A stretch of 55,110 nt of DNA. It comes from Caldilineaceae bacterium SB0661_bin_34 (GTDB lineage: Bacteria; Chloroflexota; Anaerolineae; Caldilineales; Caldilineaceae). Both the position numbers and the translations under genes were made by a program. Of the stretch, positions 15,637-24,392 are shown piece after piece. Location of the stretch: NCBI GenBank assembly GCA_009841145.1, contig VXMJ01000012.1, positions 1 through 55,110 of the forward strand. Direction: 5' to 3'. Within the stretch, counting starts at the first letter, position 1. The number at the start of each line of letters is the position of its first letter. The notes below the pieces were generated by a model. That model had not been told where the DNA came from, did not search any database, and worked only from the letters and a program-made list of their open reading frames with translations.

Positions 15637-16749
15637 ATGAAGGTGGTGATGATTTCAAAGGCCCTGGTGACCGGAAGCTACCAGCGGCTGCCGGAGGAAA
15701 TCGGGCGCCTGGGAGTGGACTTGACGGTGGTGTCGCCGCCCTCCTGGCGCGACTCCCGCGGCGAACAGGTGTTGGAAGCCAACGCTTCGGGTTGCTATCG
15801 CCAGATGGTGGTGCCCATCCGCCTCAACGGTCACTACCACCTCTACCACTTCACCGGCTTGGCAAACCGCCTTGATGCACTGCAGCCGGACATCCTGCAC
15901 CTGGACGAGGAAGCCTACAACCTGGCGGCTTACCAGGGTGTGCGGTGGGCTTCCCGCCACCGCGTTCCGGCGGTCTTTATCAGTTGCCAAAACCTGTACA
16001 AGCGCTATCCGCCTCCCTTCGGCTGGTTTGAGCGCAGGTGCTTTGCCTACTGTACTTGGGCACTGGCCGGAACCGCTGCGGTAAGCGAGGTGCTGCTCCG
16101 CAAGGGGTATCCGAGCAAGCGGTTGAAGGTCGTGCCGCAGATGGGCACGGACACGACACTGTTCAGTCCATCGGAGACGGAAGTTCCCAGACAGGGGTTC
16201 ACCGTGGGCTACGCCGGCGGCCTGCTACCGGAGAAGGGCCTTGATGTCCTGTTGGATGCCTGTGCCGGCCTTGAAGGCAACTGGACCCTGTCCCTGGCCG
16301 GTTCCGGGGAGGCCGAATCCCGGTTGCGGATGCAGGCCCGGGAACTGGGGATCCTCGACCGGACGGAATTCCGCGGACGCCTGGCCAGCAGGGACATGCC
16401 GGAGTTCTACCATTCCCTGAATGTTCTGGTCCTGCCAAGCCTGTCGACTGCCGGCTGGCAGGAACAGTTTGGACGCGTCCTGACGGAAGCCATGGCCTGT
16501 GAAGTCCCGGTGGTGGTCAGCGACAGCGGTGAGAGCCGGCATACGGCTGGCGAGGCGGGGCTCGTCTATCCGGAACGGAACACCGACGCCCTCCGATCCC
16601 ATCTGGCGCAGTTGCAGGTGGATCCGGCATTGTGCCGCCGCCTGGGCAAGGCCGGCCGTCGGCGGGTGGAGGAGCAGTTCAGCATGGAAAGTGTGGCGCA
16701 GGGTCTGGTCGAAACCTGGCAGCAGAGCCTCGTGGATGCCAAGCCCTGA
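15637..16749 (+). CDS. Glycosyltransferase family 4
   Basis: 370 residues from the ATG at 15637 (MKVVMISKALVTG), which fits the family's first strand; an earlier in-frame start at 15583 overlaps the previous gene. The C-terminal GT-B domain shows FTVGYAGGLLPEKGLDVLLDA and SLAGSGEAESRL. The catalytic E-x7-E-type region is EQFGRVLTEAMACEVPVVVS. It would transfer a sugar from a nucleotide donor to a lipid-linked or growing polysaccharide acceptor in the cytoplasm. It overlaps the next glycosyltransferase gene by 14 bp, so the pair is co-translated. Confidence 0.88.
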   Translation: MKVVMISKALVTGSYQRLPEEIGRLGVDLTVVSPPSWRDSRGEQVLEANASGCYRQMVVPIRLNGHYHLYHFTGLANRLDALQPDILHLDEEAYNLAAYQGVRWASRHRVPAVFISCQNLYKRYPPPFGWFERRCFAYCTWALAGTAAVSEVLLRKGYPSKRLKVVPQMGTDTTLFSPSETEVPRQGFTVGYAGGLLPEKGLDVLLDACAGLEGNWTLSLAGSGEAESRLRMQARELGILDRTEFRGRLASRDMPEFYHSLNVLVLPSLSTAGWQEQFGRVLTEAMACEVPVVVSDSGESRHTAGEAGLVYPERNTDALRSHLAQLQVDPALCRRLGKAGRRRVEEQFSMESVAQGLVETWQQSLVDAKP

Positions 16750-17878
16750 CCGCCCCCGGCTGGAACTCAACGCCGGTCTGCTGAGCAGTCGCCCCGACGC
16801 CTCGGGCGCCGGCATCAGCACCTACGTGGCGCGCACTCTGCGCGCCCTGGCGGAGACGCAGGCTGACTGTGCGCCGGCCTGGCAGGTCCAAGTCTGGCTC
16901 AATCGGTTGGAACATCCCGGCCTGCCCTTTCAACGGCGCGCCACCCACTGGCATGTGCGCCGGCCGATCGCGCGCATCATGTGGGAACAGACTGCATTGC
17001 CACTGGCCTTGCGTGTTCGCAGGCCTGACCTGTTCCACGGCATGGTGAATGTTCTGCCGATCGCATGCCCGGTACCATCTCTGGTAACCGTGATGGATCT
17101 GTCCTTTCTGCGTACGCGGGCCACGGTCCCCGGACCGCGGCGACGCTATCTGCAGATTTTGTGCGGCCACAGCGCGCGCCGGGCATCGCGGGTGCTGGCC
17201 ATCAGCCGTGCCACTGCCAACGATGTGCGCCACTACTTCGATGTGCCGTCCAGCCGGATAGAGGTGGTGCCGGTTCCGGCGGAGCCGCAGGTTGAGGCAC
17301 CCGCGGACTCTCCGGACTTTGTGAGGTCCCTGCCGGACAACTACCTGCTCCATCTGGGCACGCTGGAACCGCGTAAGAACCTGGGTTGGTTGATTGAGGC
17401 GTTCGCGGCCTGGCTGGAACACACCGGTGCGGACTGGCACCTGGTGCTGGCGGGGGCGCCGGGCTGGGGCGGCGAGCCCGCGCGGCTGGAGGCCGCGGTG
17501 CGCAGGCTGGGCCTGACGGAGAAGGTGTGGTTCCCCGGTTGGGTCCCGCCGTCAGGGATGCACGGCCTGTATGGCCGCGCCCGTGCCGTGGTCCTGCCCT
17601 CCCTGCTCGAGGGGTTTGGCATCCCGCTGCTGGACGCGATGACCTACGGGGTTCCGGTGCTGTGCCACGATATTCCCAGCCTGCGGGAATTGGCCGCGGA
17701 TAGTGCAGCTTGGTTCTCCGTGGAGGACTTCGACGGTTTGCACCGGTACTTGACCCGGTTGGACCGGGATCCGGACTGGGGAGTGGAATTGGGGAGGACC
17801 GGCCGGGCAAGGGCCGCGGAGTTTAGCCCGCGGCGCGTAGGTTCCCTGTTATGGGAGCAGTACGCGTCGTTCCTTTGA
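16736..17878 (+). CDS. Glycosyltransferase family 4 (mannosyltransferase-like)
   Basis: 380 residues from the ATG at 16736. The N-terminal domain has the LLSSRPDASGAGISTYV glycine loop. The donor domain has LLHLGTLEPRKNLGWLIEAF, LVLAGAPGWGGE, VWFPGWVP and the catalytic segment LLEGFGIPLLDAMTYGVPVL. This set is typical of WbaZ/MtfB-like mannosyltransferases, though donor specificity cannot be read from sequence. It follows the previous transferase with a 14-bp overlap. A 215-bp gap before the next gene has no coding potential I can see and may hold a new promoter. Confidence 0.88.
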   Translation: MPSPDRPRLELNAGLLSSRPDASGAGISTYVARTLRALAETQADCAPAWQVQVWLNRLEHPGLPFQRRATHWHVRRPIARIMWEQTALPLALRVRRPDLFHGMVNVLPIACPVPSLVTVMDLSFLRTRATVPGPRRRYLQILCGHSARRASRVLAISRATANDVRHYFDVPSSRIEVVPVPAEPQVEAPADSPDFVRSLPDNYLLHLGTLEPRKNLGWLIEAFAAWLEHTGADWHLVLAGAPGWGGEPARLEAAVRRLGLTEKVWFPGWVPPSGMHGLYGRARAVVLPSLLEGFGIPLLDAMTYGVPVLCHDIPSLRELAADSAAWFSVEDFDGLHRYLTRLDRDPDWGVELGRTGRARAAEFSPRRVGSLLWEQYASFL

Positions 17879-18093
17879 GGCCGACGGGGGTGCCGGCCGG
17901 ACGGCTGGATATGGATTGGGACTCCTGTGGCTAAGCGGAAGCGGTCTGTGTCGGAGCGGGACGATGACGGCTACTGTCTGGGTGGCGGCCGCGGGTTATC
18001 CTTATATCAGATCGGCTAGATTCCAGTCGGCAACCCGCTTTCACCTGCTCCGTGCCCCTTCACGCTCCTACGTCGCGCACTGCGGACACCGGC

Positions 18094-19545
18094 ATGCTTG
18101 CACGCCTGGCAGCCTTCAACCGGGCCGAAGATCCGCGTCTGCGCCAAATTCTGCTTCGTTCGGCGGACGCCGCGTTGACGCTCTTGGCGTTCGTTCTGGC
18201 CTACATCGTCCGCTACCAGCTTGAATGGTTCAAGGACGTGGAGCCCATCCACGTTCAGACATTCCGGGCCTATCTGCCTTCCGCCCTGAGTTTGGTTGTG
18301 GTGCAGCTGGCGGCATTCCAGCTGGCCGGCGTTTATCGCAATGGGCAGATACGGGGCTGGCTCCACGAAACCTGGACCGTTGCCAACGCCTCGACGTTGA
18401 CAATTCTGGTTCTCATCATGGGCCATCTGTTCTTCAACCCCCAGCTCTACAGCCGGCTGGTCTTCCTCTACACCGCCATCATGATGACCGGCCTGTTGGG
18501 CGGCCTGCGGCTGGGTCTCTGGGCCGTGCGGCGGCTGCTGTACAGCCACGGGCTGGGTCACGAAAAGGTCTTGCTGGTCGGAACCGGCGAACTGGGACTG
18601 ATGTTGATGCGCAACATCGTGGCCCAGCCGGACCTGGGCTGGCACCTGCTGGGCTTTCTGGACGAGGAAGGCGAGGTGCCCCCTCGTGACATTGGTCGGT
18701 TCCGTCTGCTGGGCTCCGTGTCGGACCTGCCCCGCATCCTGCGCGATCTCCGGCCCGACCGGGTCATCATTTGCCTGCCTCAAAGCCATGCGGAATTGCT
18801 CCAGCAGTCCCTTGAAACATGCCGCGACCAGGGCATTCAGCCCCAGGTTGTGCCCAACCTGTTCCAGGTGACCCGGAACCAGATCAAACTGGACACCCTG
18901 CAGGGCGTGCCCCTCCTCAGCGAACAGCCCATCTCCATCACCGGGTGGAACTACTGGCTCAAGCGCCTGGCGGATCTGGTTCTCTTTGTGATTCTGATGG
19001 TGCCGTCCCTGATCGTTGGCGCCGTGATTGCCATTGCCATTAAGTTGGAGTCGGGCGGTCCCGTCATCTATACCCAGACGCGTGTCGGACGCCACGGAAA
19101 TCCCATTCGCGTGTTCAAGTTCCGCACCATGGTCAGCGACGCCGACACCCGGCTCGACGAAGTGGCGGACCTCGACAACGCCCAGGGCATTTACTTCAAG
19201 ATCAAGGACGATCCCCGCTGCACGCGGGTGGGACGGTTCCTGCGCAGCTTCAGCCTTGACGAAGTGCCCCAGTTCATCAACGTGGTCAGGGGGGACATGA
19301 GCTTCATCGGACCCCGTCCCGGGTTGCCGGCCGAGGTGGAGCGGTACGAACCCTGGCACCAGAAGCGGCTGGCTGTTTTTCCGGGCATCACGGGCCTGTG
19401 GCAGGTGTCGGGCCGCAGCGATCTGACATTCGACGAAATGGTGCTGTTGGACATCTACTACGCCGAGAACTGGAACCTGGGTCTGGATCTGTCCATCGCC
19501 CTGCGCACGATTCCCACCGTGCTGCTGCGCCGCGGCGCGTATTGA
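18094..19545 (+). CDS. Polyprenyl-phosphate sugar-1-phosphate transferase (WbaP/WcaJ type)
   Basis: 483 residues from the ATG at 18094; a GTG at 18052 would add 14. Four membrane helices occupy about residues 22-120. A CoA-binding-like Rossmann domain follows (VLLVGTGELGLMLMRNI), then a fifth helix and the catalytic bacterial sugar transferase domain. The latter shows KRLADLVLFVILMVP, PVIYTQTRVGRHGNPIRVFKF, SLDEVPQFINVVRGDMSFIG and PGITGLWQVSGRSDLTFDEM. In the family this enzyme moves a hexose-1-phosphate from a UDP-sugar to undecaprenyl phosphate, starting repeat-unit synthesis of an exopolysaccharide or O-antigen. Position after two GT4 genes supports that role. Confidence 0.93.
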   Translation: MLARLAAFNRAEDPRLRQILLRSADAALTLLAFVLAYIVRYQLEWFKDVEPIHVQTFRAYLPSALSLVVVQLAAFQLAGVYRNGQIRGWLHETWTVANASTLTILVLIMGHLFFNPQLYSRLVFLYTAIMMTGLLGGLRLGLWAVRRLLYSHGLGHEKVLLVGTGELGLMLMRNIVAQPDLGWHLLGFLDEEGEVPPRDIGRFRLLGSVSDLPRILRDLRPDRVIICLPQSHAELLQQSLETCRDQGIQPQVVPNLFQVTRNQIKLDTLQGVPLLSEQPISITGWNYWLKRLADLVLFVILMVPSLIVGAVIAIAIKLESGGPVIYTQTRVGRHGNPIRVFKFRTMVSDADTRLDEVADLDNAQGIYFKIKDDPRCTRVGRFLRSFSLDEVPQFINVVRGDMSFIGPRPGLPAEVERYEPWHQKRLAVFPGITGLWQVSGRSDLTFDEMVLLDIYYAENWNLGLDLSIALRTIPTVLLRRGAY

Positions 19546-19582
19546 CCGCCACGGCAGCAGTTGTTCCATTTCGGTTGCCGCC

Positions 19583-20716
19583 ATGCGCATTCTCATTCTG
19601 ATGTCCGACATCGGAGGCGGGCATCGCTCCTGCACTCTGGCCCTGCAACAGGAGTTCGCCCACTGGTTTCCGGGCGTCCACGAGGTGTTTTCGGTCGATG
19701 TCTTCAAGCAGTTCGCACCTTGGCCCCTCGACTACGTACCCCTAGCCTACAAGTACATTGCCAACAAGCTTCCCGGTTTTTGGCAGTGGGTCTTCAGCAA
19801 CTACGGCTCCCTGATCACCGAAGAGCAGATGGCAACGTGGCTGGCCGGGTATCTGGAACCGTATTTCGAGCTCCTGTTCGACCGCATGCGCCCGGATCTG
19901 CTGGTTACCGTCAATCCGCTGTTTCATCCGACCTTGTTTCGTCACCTGCGGGCGACCGGTCGCGACCTGCCGATCGTGTCCGTGGTTTCCGATCTGGTGA
20001 CCCCGCATGGTTCGTGGTTCCATTCCCAACTGGATCTGTGCTGTGTGCCGACCGTCCAGGCTGCCGTGGCGGCCCGCAGGTATCGTGTGTCGGAGCGGAA
20101 CGTGCGGGTCTACGGCCTGCCGGTCCGCAGGCAGTTCGTGGACGTCGAGGTTCGGGAGCGACGGGCGTGGAAGCGGTTGCTTGACATGGAGGAACAGCTG
20201 CCGCTGGTGCTCATCATCGGCGGTGGCGAGGGGTTTGGCACCATCGCCGCCTTGGTGGAACAACTGGTGGCATCCCGACGGCGGAAGGCGATGCCCGACT
20301 GCCAGGTGGCGGTCGTCTGCGGACGCAACAAGGCGCTGGCCCGGAGGCTTTCGCAGTCCTTTGGTACGGAACAGGTGCGTGTGCTGGGCTTCGTGACCGA
20401 CATGCACGCCTGGATGGCCGCCAGTGATTGCGCTGTCACCAAGGCCGGACCGGGCACGATCATGGAAGCCGCGGCCATGGGACTGCCCGTCATCCTGAGT
20501 GGTTTTGTCCCCGGGCAGGAGGCGGAGAATCCGGCTTTTGTGATCAGGCACGGCATGGGTACGTATGCCCCGTCGCCGGCGAGCCAGGTTTCCGTATTGA
20601 CCGAGTGGTTGTCGGACGAACGAAAGCTGGGACGGTTTTCGGACGCCGCCCGCGCCACGGCCTGTGCCAGGGCCGGACAGTCCATCGTGGAGGAAGTGGA
20701 TCGGCTCTTCGGGTAG
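19583..20716 (+). CDS. MGDG-synthase-like glycosyltransferase (GT28)
   Basis: 377 residues. The N-terminus MRILILMSDIGGGHRSCTLAL is the MGDG synthase/MurG-type glycine loop (G-G-G-H-x-S/A). The acceptor domain has the long SVDVFKQF to VTVNPLFHPT segment. The donor domain shows LPLVLIIGGGEGFG, VRVLGFVTDMHAWMAASDCAVTKAGPGTIMEAAAMGLPVIL, the usual sugar-nucleotide pocket. In the family, members make glycosyl-diacylglycerols or lipid II. Here it probably makes a membrane glycolipid at the inner leaflet. It follows the sugar-phosphate transferase by 37 bp. Confidence 0.88.
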   Translation: MRILILMSDIGGGHRSCTLALQQEFAHWFPGVHEVFSVDVFKQFAPWPLDYVPLAYKYIANKLPGFWQWVFSNYGSLITEEQMATWLAGYLEPYFELLFDRMRPDLLVTVNPLFHPTLFRHLRATGRDLPIVSVVSDLVTPHGSWFHSQLDLCCVPTVQAAVAARRYRVSERNVRVYGLPVRRQFVDVEVRERRAWKRLLDMEEQLPLVLIIGGGEGFGTIAALVEQLVASRRRKAMPDCQVAVVCGRNKALARRLSQSFGTEQVRVLGFVTDMHAWMAASDCAVTKAGPGTIMEAAAMGLPVILSGFVPGQEAENPAFVIRHGMGTYAPSPASQVSVLTEWLSDERKLGRFSDAARATACARAGQSIVEEVDRLFG

Positions 20717-20778
20717 GAACCGGCTTGGCCGGCCCGGGTGCTTGGCCGGCCGGAAAGTTCAACGGAGGGATGTATGTC

Positions 20779-21480
20779 ATGAACGACAGACGGGACCTGC
20801 AACCGTCAAGTGCCGAGGCGTTGTTCGATCGGTGGATAGCTGCCCATAGCAAGGAACGGAACAGTTGGGTGGGCCTGCGCCTCCGTCGTTCAACCAGTTG
20901 GCTGTTCCGGGCCGAGACGGCGATGCGCGACGCAAACGGCGACCCGGACGCTGCCTTCATCTTCCTCTGGATTGCCTTCAACGCCCTTTACGCGGAGCAC
21001 AACCGGTTCTACGATGCATCGGAGAAGGGGGCAGTGGAGCGATTCTTCGTCAAGGCATGCAGGTTGGACGCGGATCGGGTGATCTACAACGTCATCTGGT
21101 CCCGGTTTTCCGGGCCGATTAGGATGCTCCTCGACAACCCATATGTGTACAAGAGGTTCTGGACAGACAAGGACAAGCCTGGCGCGGGCGACGACTGGCA
21201 GGCCCGATTTGCCGCCAGAAGGAAGCGCGTGCACCGCGCCCTGGCACAGCAGGACACCTATGCCGTCCTGTGCGAACTGTTCGAGCGTCTGTATGTGCTG
21301 CGGAACCAGCTGGTTCACGGCGGGGCCACCTGGAACAGCACTGTCAACCGCGACCAGGTTACGGACGGTCGGGCCATCATGGCGACCCTGGTTCCCCATT
21401 TCCTGGCGATCATGATTGACAACCACGAGGCGGGCTGGGGCCGGCCGCAGTTTCCGCCGGAGTTCGTGTCGGACGGATAG
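20779..21480 (+). CDS. HEPN-like (Apea-type) domain protein, function unknown
   Basis: 233 residues, all-helical and rich in charged residues, without signal peptide or membrane helix. The segment LYVLRNQLVHGGATWNS contains R-x4-H, the HEPN signature that in several families forms an RNase active site, with a helix-rich body before it (FIFLWIAFNALYAEH). Two in-frame ATGs are available: GGAGG ends two bases before the first (20770) but ten before the second (20779), so I use the second. HEPN proteins are often toxins or RNA-processing factors, but no partner nucleotidyltransferase or antitoxin gene is adjacent, so a housekeeping role is equally possible. Confidence 0.7.
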   Translation: MNDRRDLQPSSAEALFDRWIAAHSKERNSWVGLRLRRSTSWLFRAETAMRDANGDPDAAFIFLWIAFNALYAEHNRFYDASEKGAVERFFVKACRLDADRVIYNVIWSRFSGPIRMLLDNPYVYKRFWTDKDKPGAGDDWQARFAARRKRVHRALAQQDTYAVLCELFERLYVLRNQLVHGGATWNSTVNRDQVTDGRAIMATLVPHFLAIMIDNHEAGWGRPQFPPEFVSDG

Positions 21481-21502
21481 TTGCCGGTAGTCGTTGGATC
21501 CC

Positions 21503-22249
21503 ATGAACCGCAGCCAGTTTGTCTTCGTCCTGCTGGTCAACGTCCTGGTGATTGTCTTGCTGGTGTCGGTTGGGTTCCTGCTGTACGAGCACAGGTCGAT
21601 TGGCCGGCAAATCGCAGCCGGGCCGGAAGAGCCTCAGGTGGCCATGCCGGCCGAGTCGATACCTACCGCAGTGCCCACCGTCGAGGCTGAGGAGGCGGTG
21701 GTCCAAGCTTCCGGTTTCGGCTCGCAGGCAGGTGGAGTCGCGACGGCCCCGCGAACCTATACCGTTCAGGCCGGCGATTCGCTGGGTGCCATTGCGGAGA
21801 CGTTTGGTGTCAGCCCGGGGGTGTTGGCGTCCGCCAACGGCATTGTCAACCCGGATTTGATCACGCCCGGACAGATCCTGGTGATTCCGTCCCCCGACGC
21901 TGTCGACGAGGGGCGCAGCTGGACGGCGACGGCCGACAGTTTTGCGATCGAGGTCCTGCACGCAGGGACCTACGCCTCCGAAGTGATCGTCATTGTCAAC
22001 GTCAGCGACCAGCCCGTCTCCCTGGCCAATTGGACCGTGTCCACCAGCTTGGACGAGGAGTACCGCTTCGACGCGATGGCTCCGCTCAGTCCCGGCGACA
22101 GCATTCGGCTCATGTCCCGCGCAGGGACCGACACTGCCTACGACAAGTTCTGGGGACGAACCCCCCGCGAGTGGACGATTGGCACTACAATCATCTTTGC
22201 CAATGCCTCCGGCGCGCCAGTTGTGCTGCTCGAGATCAGCCCATCCTAG
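21503..22249 (+). CDS. Membrane-anchored LysM protein with C-terminal lamin-tail-like domain
   Basis: 248 residues from the ATG at 21503. One N-terminal membrane helix (about 7-28) is followed by a low-complexity P/E/V linker (about 40-83). A LysM domain spans about 85-130 (YTVQAGDSLGAIAETFGVSP, ANGIVNPDLITPGQILVIP) and would bind peptidoglycan or chitin-like chains. The rest (about 145-248) has the pattern of a lamin-tail domain, an immunoglobulin-like beta fold: IVNVSDQPVSLANWTVS then LSPGDSIRLMSRAGTD and WTIGTTIIFANASG. Such paired domains occur on extracellular proteins of Chloroflexota. It would sit outside the cytoplasmic membrane. It lies between the HEPN-like and Arg-rich genes. Confidence 0.8.
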   Translation: MNRSQFVFVLLVNVLVIVLLVSVGFLLYEHRSIGRQIAAGPEEPQVAMPAESIPTAVPTVEAEEAVVQASGFGSQAGGVATAPRTYTVQAGDSLGAIAETFGVSPGVLASANGIVNPDLITPGQILVIPSPDAVDEGRSWTATADSFAIEVLHAGTYASEVIVIVNVSDQPVSLANWTVSTSLDEEYRFDAMAPLSPGDSIRLMSRAGTDTAYDKFWGRTPREWTIGTTIIFANASGAPVVLLEISPS

Positions 22250-22285
22250 ACTGCACGGTTGCGGCCGGGTTTGCGAGGACAAACC

Positions 22286-22957
22286 ATGACTGAAGAAAAC
22301 GACTCGCCTTCCACATCGCAGGGCAGTTCCCGCGGGGACCACCAGAGCACGGATGATTCCAAGCCAAGCCGACAGGGACGCGGAAGGCGCCGTGCCGGCC
22401 GCACCACCAACCGCCGCGAACAGACCGAAAACCGTTCCGGGCAGCGTCGCCGGCGCAGCGGCCGGAGGCGGCAACGTTCGAATGCAGGTCATTCGGACGG
22501 ACCGCGGTCTCAAGGCAGGCAATCGGCGGTGGACCGTGCCAACCCGCGTCGATTCGACGGAGACAGATCAGGGAACCCGGACCGCGACAGCAGGACCAAC
22601 TCCTCACCGCCGGGAAGGGGACGGCGCAAGGGCAACAATTCACGGAGCCGCCGGGGAACCGGGTCTCAGCGACGGCATGAGACGCGCGCTCAGCCGTCCC
22701 GAGGACGTCGCGACGGCCACCGATCCGATACCCCTCGGCGAGAAAAGGGTGCCCGTCAATCTGCTACCGCGGCGGAGAGGGATGTCCGCAAGCAGAAGGA
22801 GGCCATGCAACCCGACCGGGACTATGTCGAACCGGCTCAGGTGTTCATTCACGAAAATGTGCGGCGACCGTCCTGGAGGGATTACGAAGATAGGGCACCC
22901 CTCAAGCGACCGGTGTGGTTTACCCGTCTGGAGACCGACACCGACTTCGGCGGTTGA
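22286..22957 (+). CDS. Arg-rich, disordered protein of unknown function
   Basis: 223 residues from the ATG at 22286, preceded by GAGG six bases upstream. Residues about 1-175 are almost all R, G, S, Q, N, D, T and P, with basic runs such as GRGRRRAG and RRRRSGRRRQRS and no hydrophobic core, so this part should be unfolded. The last 45 residues are ordinary in composition (VEPAQVFIHENVRRPSWRDY, RPVWFTRLETDTD) and may be a short folded or binding motif. The composition resembles RNA-binding tails. The gene continues the plus-strand run from the LysM gene (36 bp gap). No family is recognised. The other frames have no better coding sense here, and the C-terminal part argues for a real protein. 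Confidence 0.6.
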   Translation: MTEENDSPSTSQGSSRGDHQSTDDSKPSRQGRGRRRAGRTTNRREQTENRSGQRRRRSGRRRQRSNAGHSDGPRSQGRQSAVDRANPRRFDGDRSGNPDRDSRTNSSPPGRGRRKGNNSRSRRGTGSQRRHETRAQPSRGRRDGHRSDTPRREKGARQSATAAERDVRKQKEAMQPDRDYVEPAQVFIHENVRRPSWRDYEDRAPLKRPVWFTRLETDTDFGG

Positions 22958-23039
22958 CTGAGACTGCGCGGCATCCGACTCGGACAAGGGCTTCCGAACC
23001 GCCGGTGCCGGCTGCATGCCGGTCCTGCACACGACAGCG

Positions 23040-24134
23040 ATGGTTGACGTCGCCTTCTATGTGGTTCTGGGACTGGTTGCGGCCTTGGCCTCGGCCATGT
23101 TGTCGCCTGTCAGCGGCTGGCTGGGACGTACCTGGGGCCTGGTGGACAGACCGGGTGGCCGCCGGCAGCACCGGGGGATCGTTCCACGCACCGGCGGCCT
23201 GGCCCTTTGGGCATCCTTTACGCTGGTCCTTGGCTTCTATTTGGCGGTGCGGGAGGCTGCCGGCCCGGAGTTGAGGGCATGGCTGCCGGTCAGCCATGAT
23301 CCGCTGGAGGATCGACGCATATGGGCTCTGCTGGGGGGCAGCGCCTTCTGTGCCGTCTGGGGCATTGTCGACGACCGCTTCGATCTGGCCTCCCGGTGGC
23401 AGTACCTGATCCAGATTGGAGCCGGCCTGATTGCCATGGCGGGCCTGATCTTCATCAAGCACGTCAACAATCCACTGGGGCCGGGCCTTCTCTTCGGACC
23501 GGACGGGTTCCCGTGGTGGCTGGTGCTTGCCGTCACCGTCTTTTGGTTCATGGGTTGTATCAACACGGTCAACTGGCTTGACGGCCTAAGCGGGCTGGCG
23601 GCCGGCGTATCGGCCATCCTGTGCGCCGTCCTGGTGGTCCACATGCTTTACGTGCTGCCGGAGCCGCAGGCTTCAGTGGCCGTGATACCCACGATCCTCC
23701 TGGGCGTCATTGTGGGATTCCTGCCGGCCAACCTCTGGCGCCGGTCCCTGTTCATGGGCAGCAGCGGATCCTATTTTCTGGGCAATGCGGTGGCTGCCGT
23801 CGGCATCATGGGAGGCGCCAAAATCGCCACCGTCATGATGGTGCTCGGGTTGCCCATCGTGGATGTGGCCTGGCTGATCTTCAGTCGGTTGCGCCGCGGT
23901 GTGGCACCGTGGACCTCCGGACGCGATCACCTGCACTTTGTCCTGCTGGATCGCGGCGTGCCCGAACGGGCAATCGTGTTCGCCTACTACCTCTTCTGCT
24001 GCCTCTTCGGCGCCCTGACGCTGTTGTTGGACGACCGGATCAACAAACTGCTGGCCTTGCTGGCCTTGGGACTTGGCGCCGTGACGGTGATGGCCTTGCT
24101 GGGCCGGGACTATTCCGAACCAAAGTCCAGATAG
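23040..24134 (+). CDS. WecA/MraY-family polyprenyl-phosphate sugar-1-phosphate transferase
   Basis: 364 residues from the ATG at 23040; an ATG at 23016 is an alternative. About ten membrane helices. Conserved motifs are visible: WGIVDDRFDL (the DDxxD-type site), INTVNWLDGLSGLAAG (N-x-x-N-x-x-D-G), SLFMGSSGSYFLGN (normally F-x-G-D-S-G; here Asp is Ser) and GRDHLHFVLLDRG (HLHH-like). The family moves N-acetylhexosamine-1-phosphate or phospho-MurNAc-peptide from a UDP donor to undecaprenyl phosphate. With the GT4 enzymes and WbaP-like protein, this gives the region two possible starting transferases. The Asp-to-Ser change at the third motif is unusual and could affect activity. Confidence 0.85.
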   Translation: MVDVAFYVVLGLVAALASAMLSPVSGWLGRTWGLVDRPGGRRQHRGIVPRTGGLALWASFTLVLGFYLAVREAAGPELRAWLPVSHDPLEDRRIWALLGGSAFCAVWGIVDDRFDLASRWQYLIQIGAGLIAMAGLIFIKHVNNPLGPGLLFGPDGFPWWLVLAVTVFWFMGCINTVNWLDGLSGLAAGVSAILCAVLVVHMLYVLPEPQASVAVIPTILLGVIVGFLPANLWRRSLFMGSSGSYFLGNAVAAVGIMGGAKIATVMMVLGLPIVDVAWLIFSRLRRGVAPWTSGRDHLHFVLLDRGVPERAIVFAYYLFCCLFGALTLLLDDRINKLLALLALGLGAVTVMALLGRDYSEPKSR

Positions 24135-24145
24135 GCAATGCCACG

Positions 24146-24163
24146 CGGGTCGGGGTTGACCCG
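24146..24163 (+). terminator. Weak stem-loop downstream of the WecA-like gene
   Basis: CGGGTC and GACCCG form a 6-bp stem with a 6-nt loop 12 bp after the stop codon. No U-run follows on this strand. The gap to the convergent dnaA stop (258 bp) otherwise shows only an AT-rich patch near 24363-24412. Confidence 0.3.
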
Positions 24164-24392
24164 GCTCCATGCGGGGTGTGGCCGGGGCTTGTCCGCTTCC
24201 GTATTTGTGCGGCTGAAACTTTGATTCGAGACCCGGTCACCCCTTGCCGACCGTCCCTGTCCCATGGCTTCGCCGATTGGCGGAATCCGGGTCGCAGGTC
24301 GTCGTCAGGCAGGTGGCACCGAAACCAACGGGCCCTCGCCGCGACCGGTTTGGGAAAATCAGCAAACCTTTATTGTTGTTTCAATACTTTAT

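Noticed and set aside
18016..19707. Open reading frame of 563 codons on the minus strand
   Set aside because: It lies antisense to the WbaP-like gene, whose product is unmistakable.
20779..21480. Toxin of a HEPN/MNT toxin-antitoxin pair
   Set aside because: No nucleotidyltransferase or small antitoxin gene is next to it; neighbours are envelope and surface genes.
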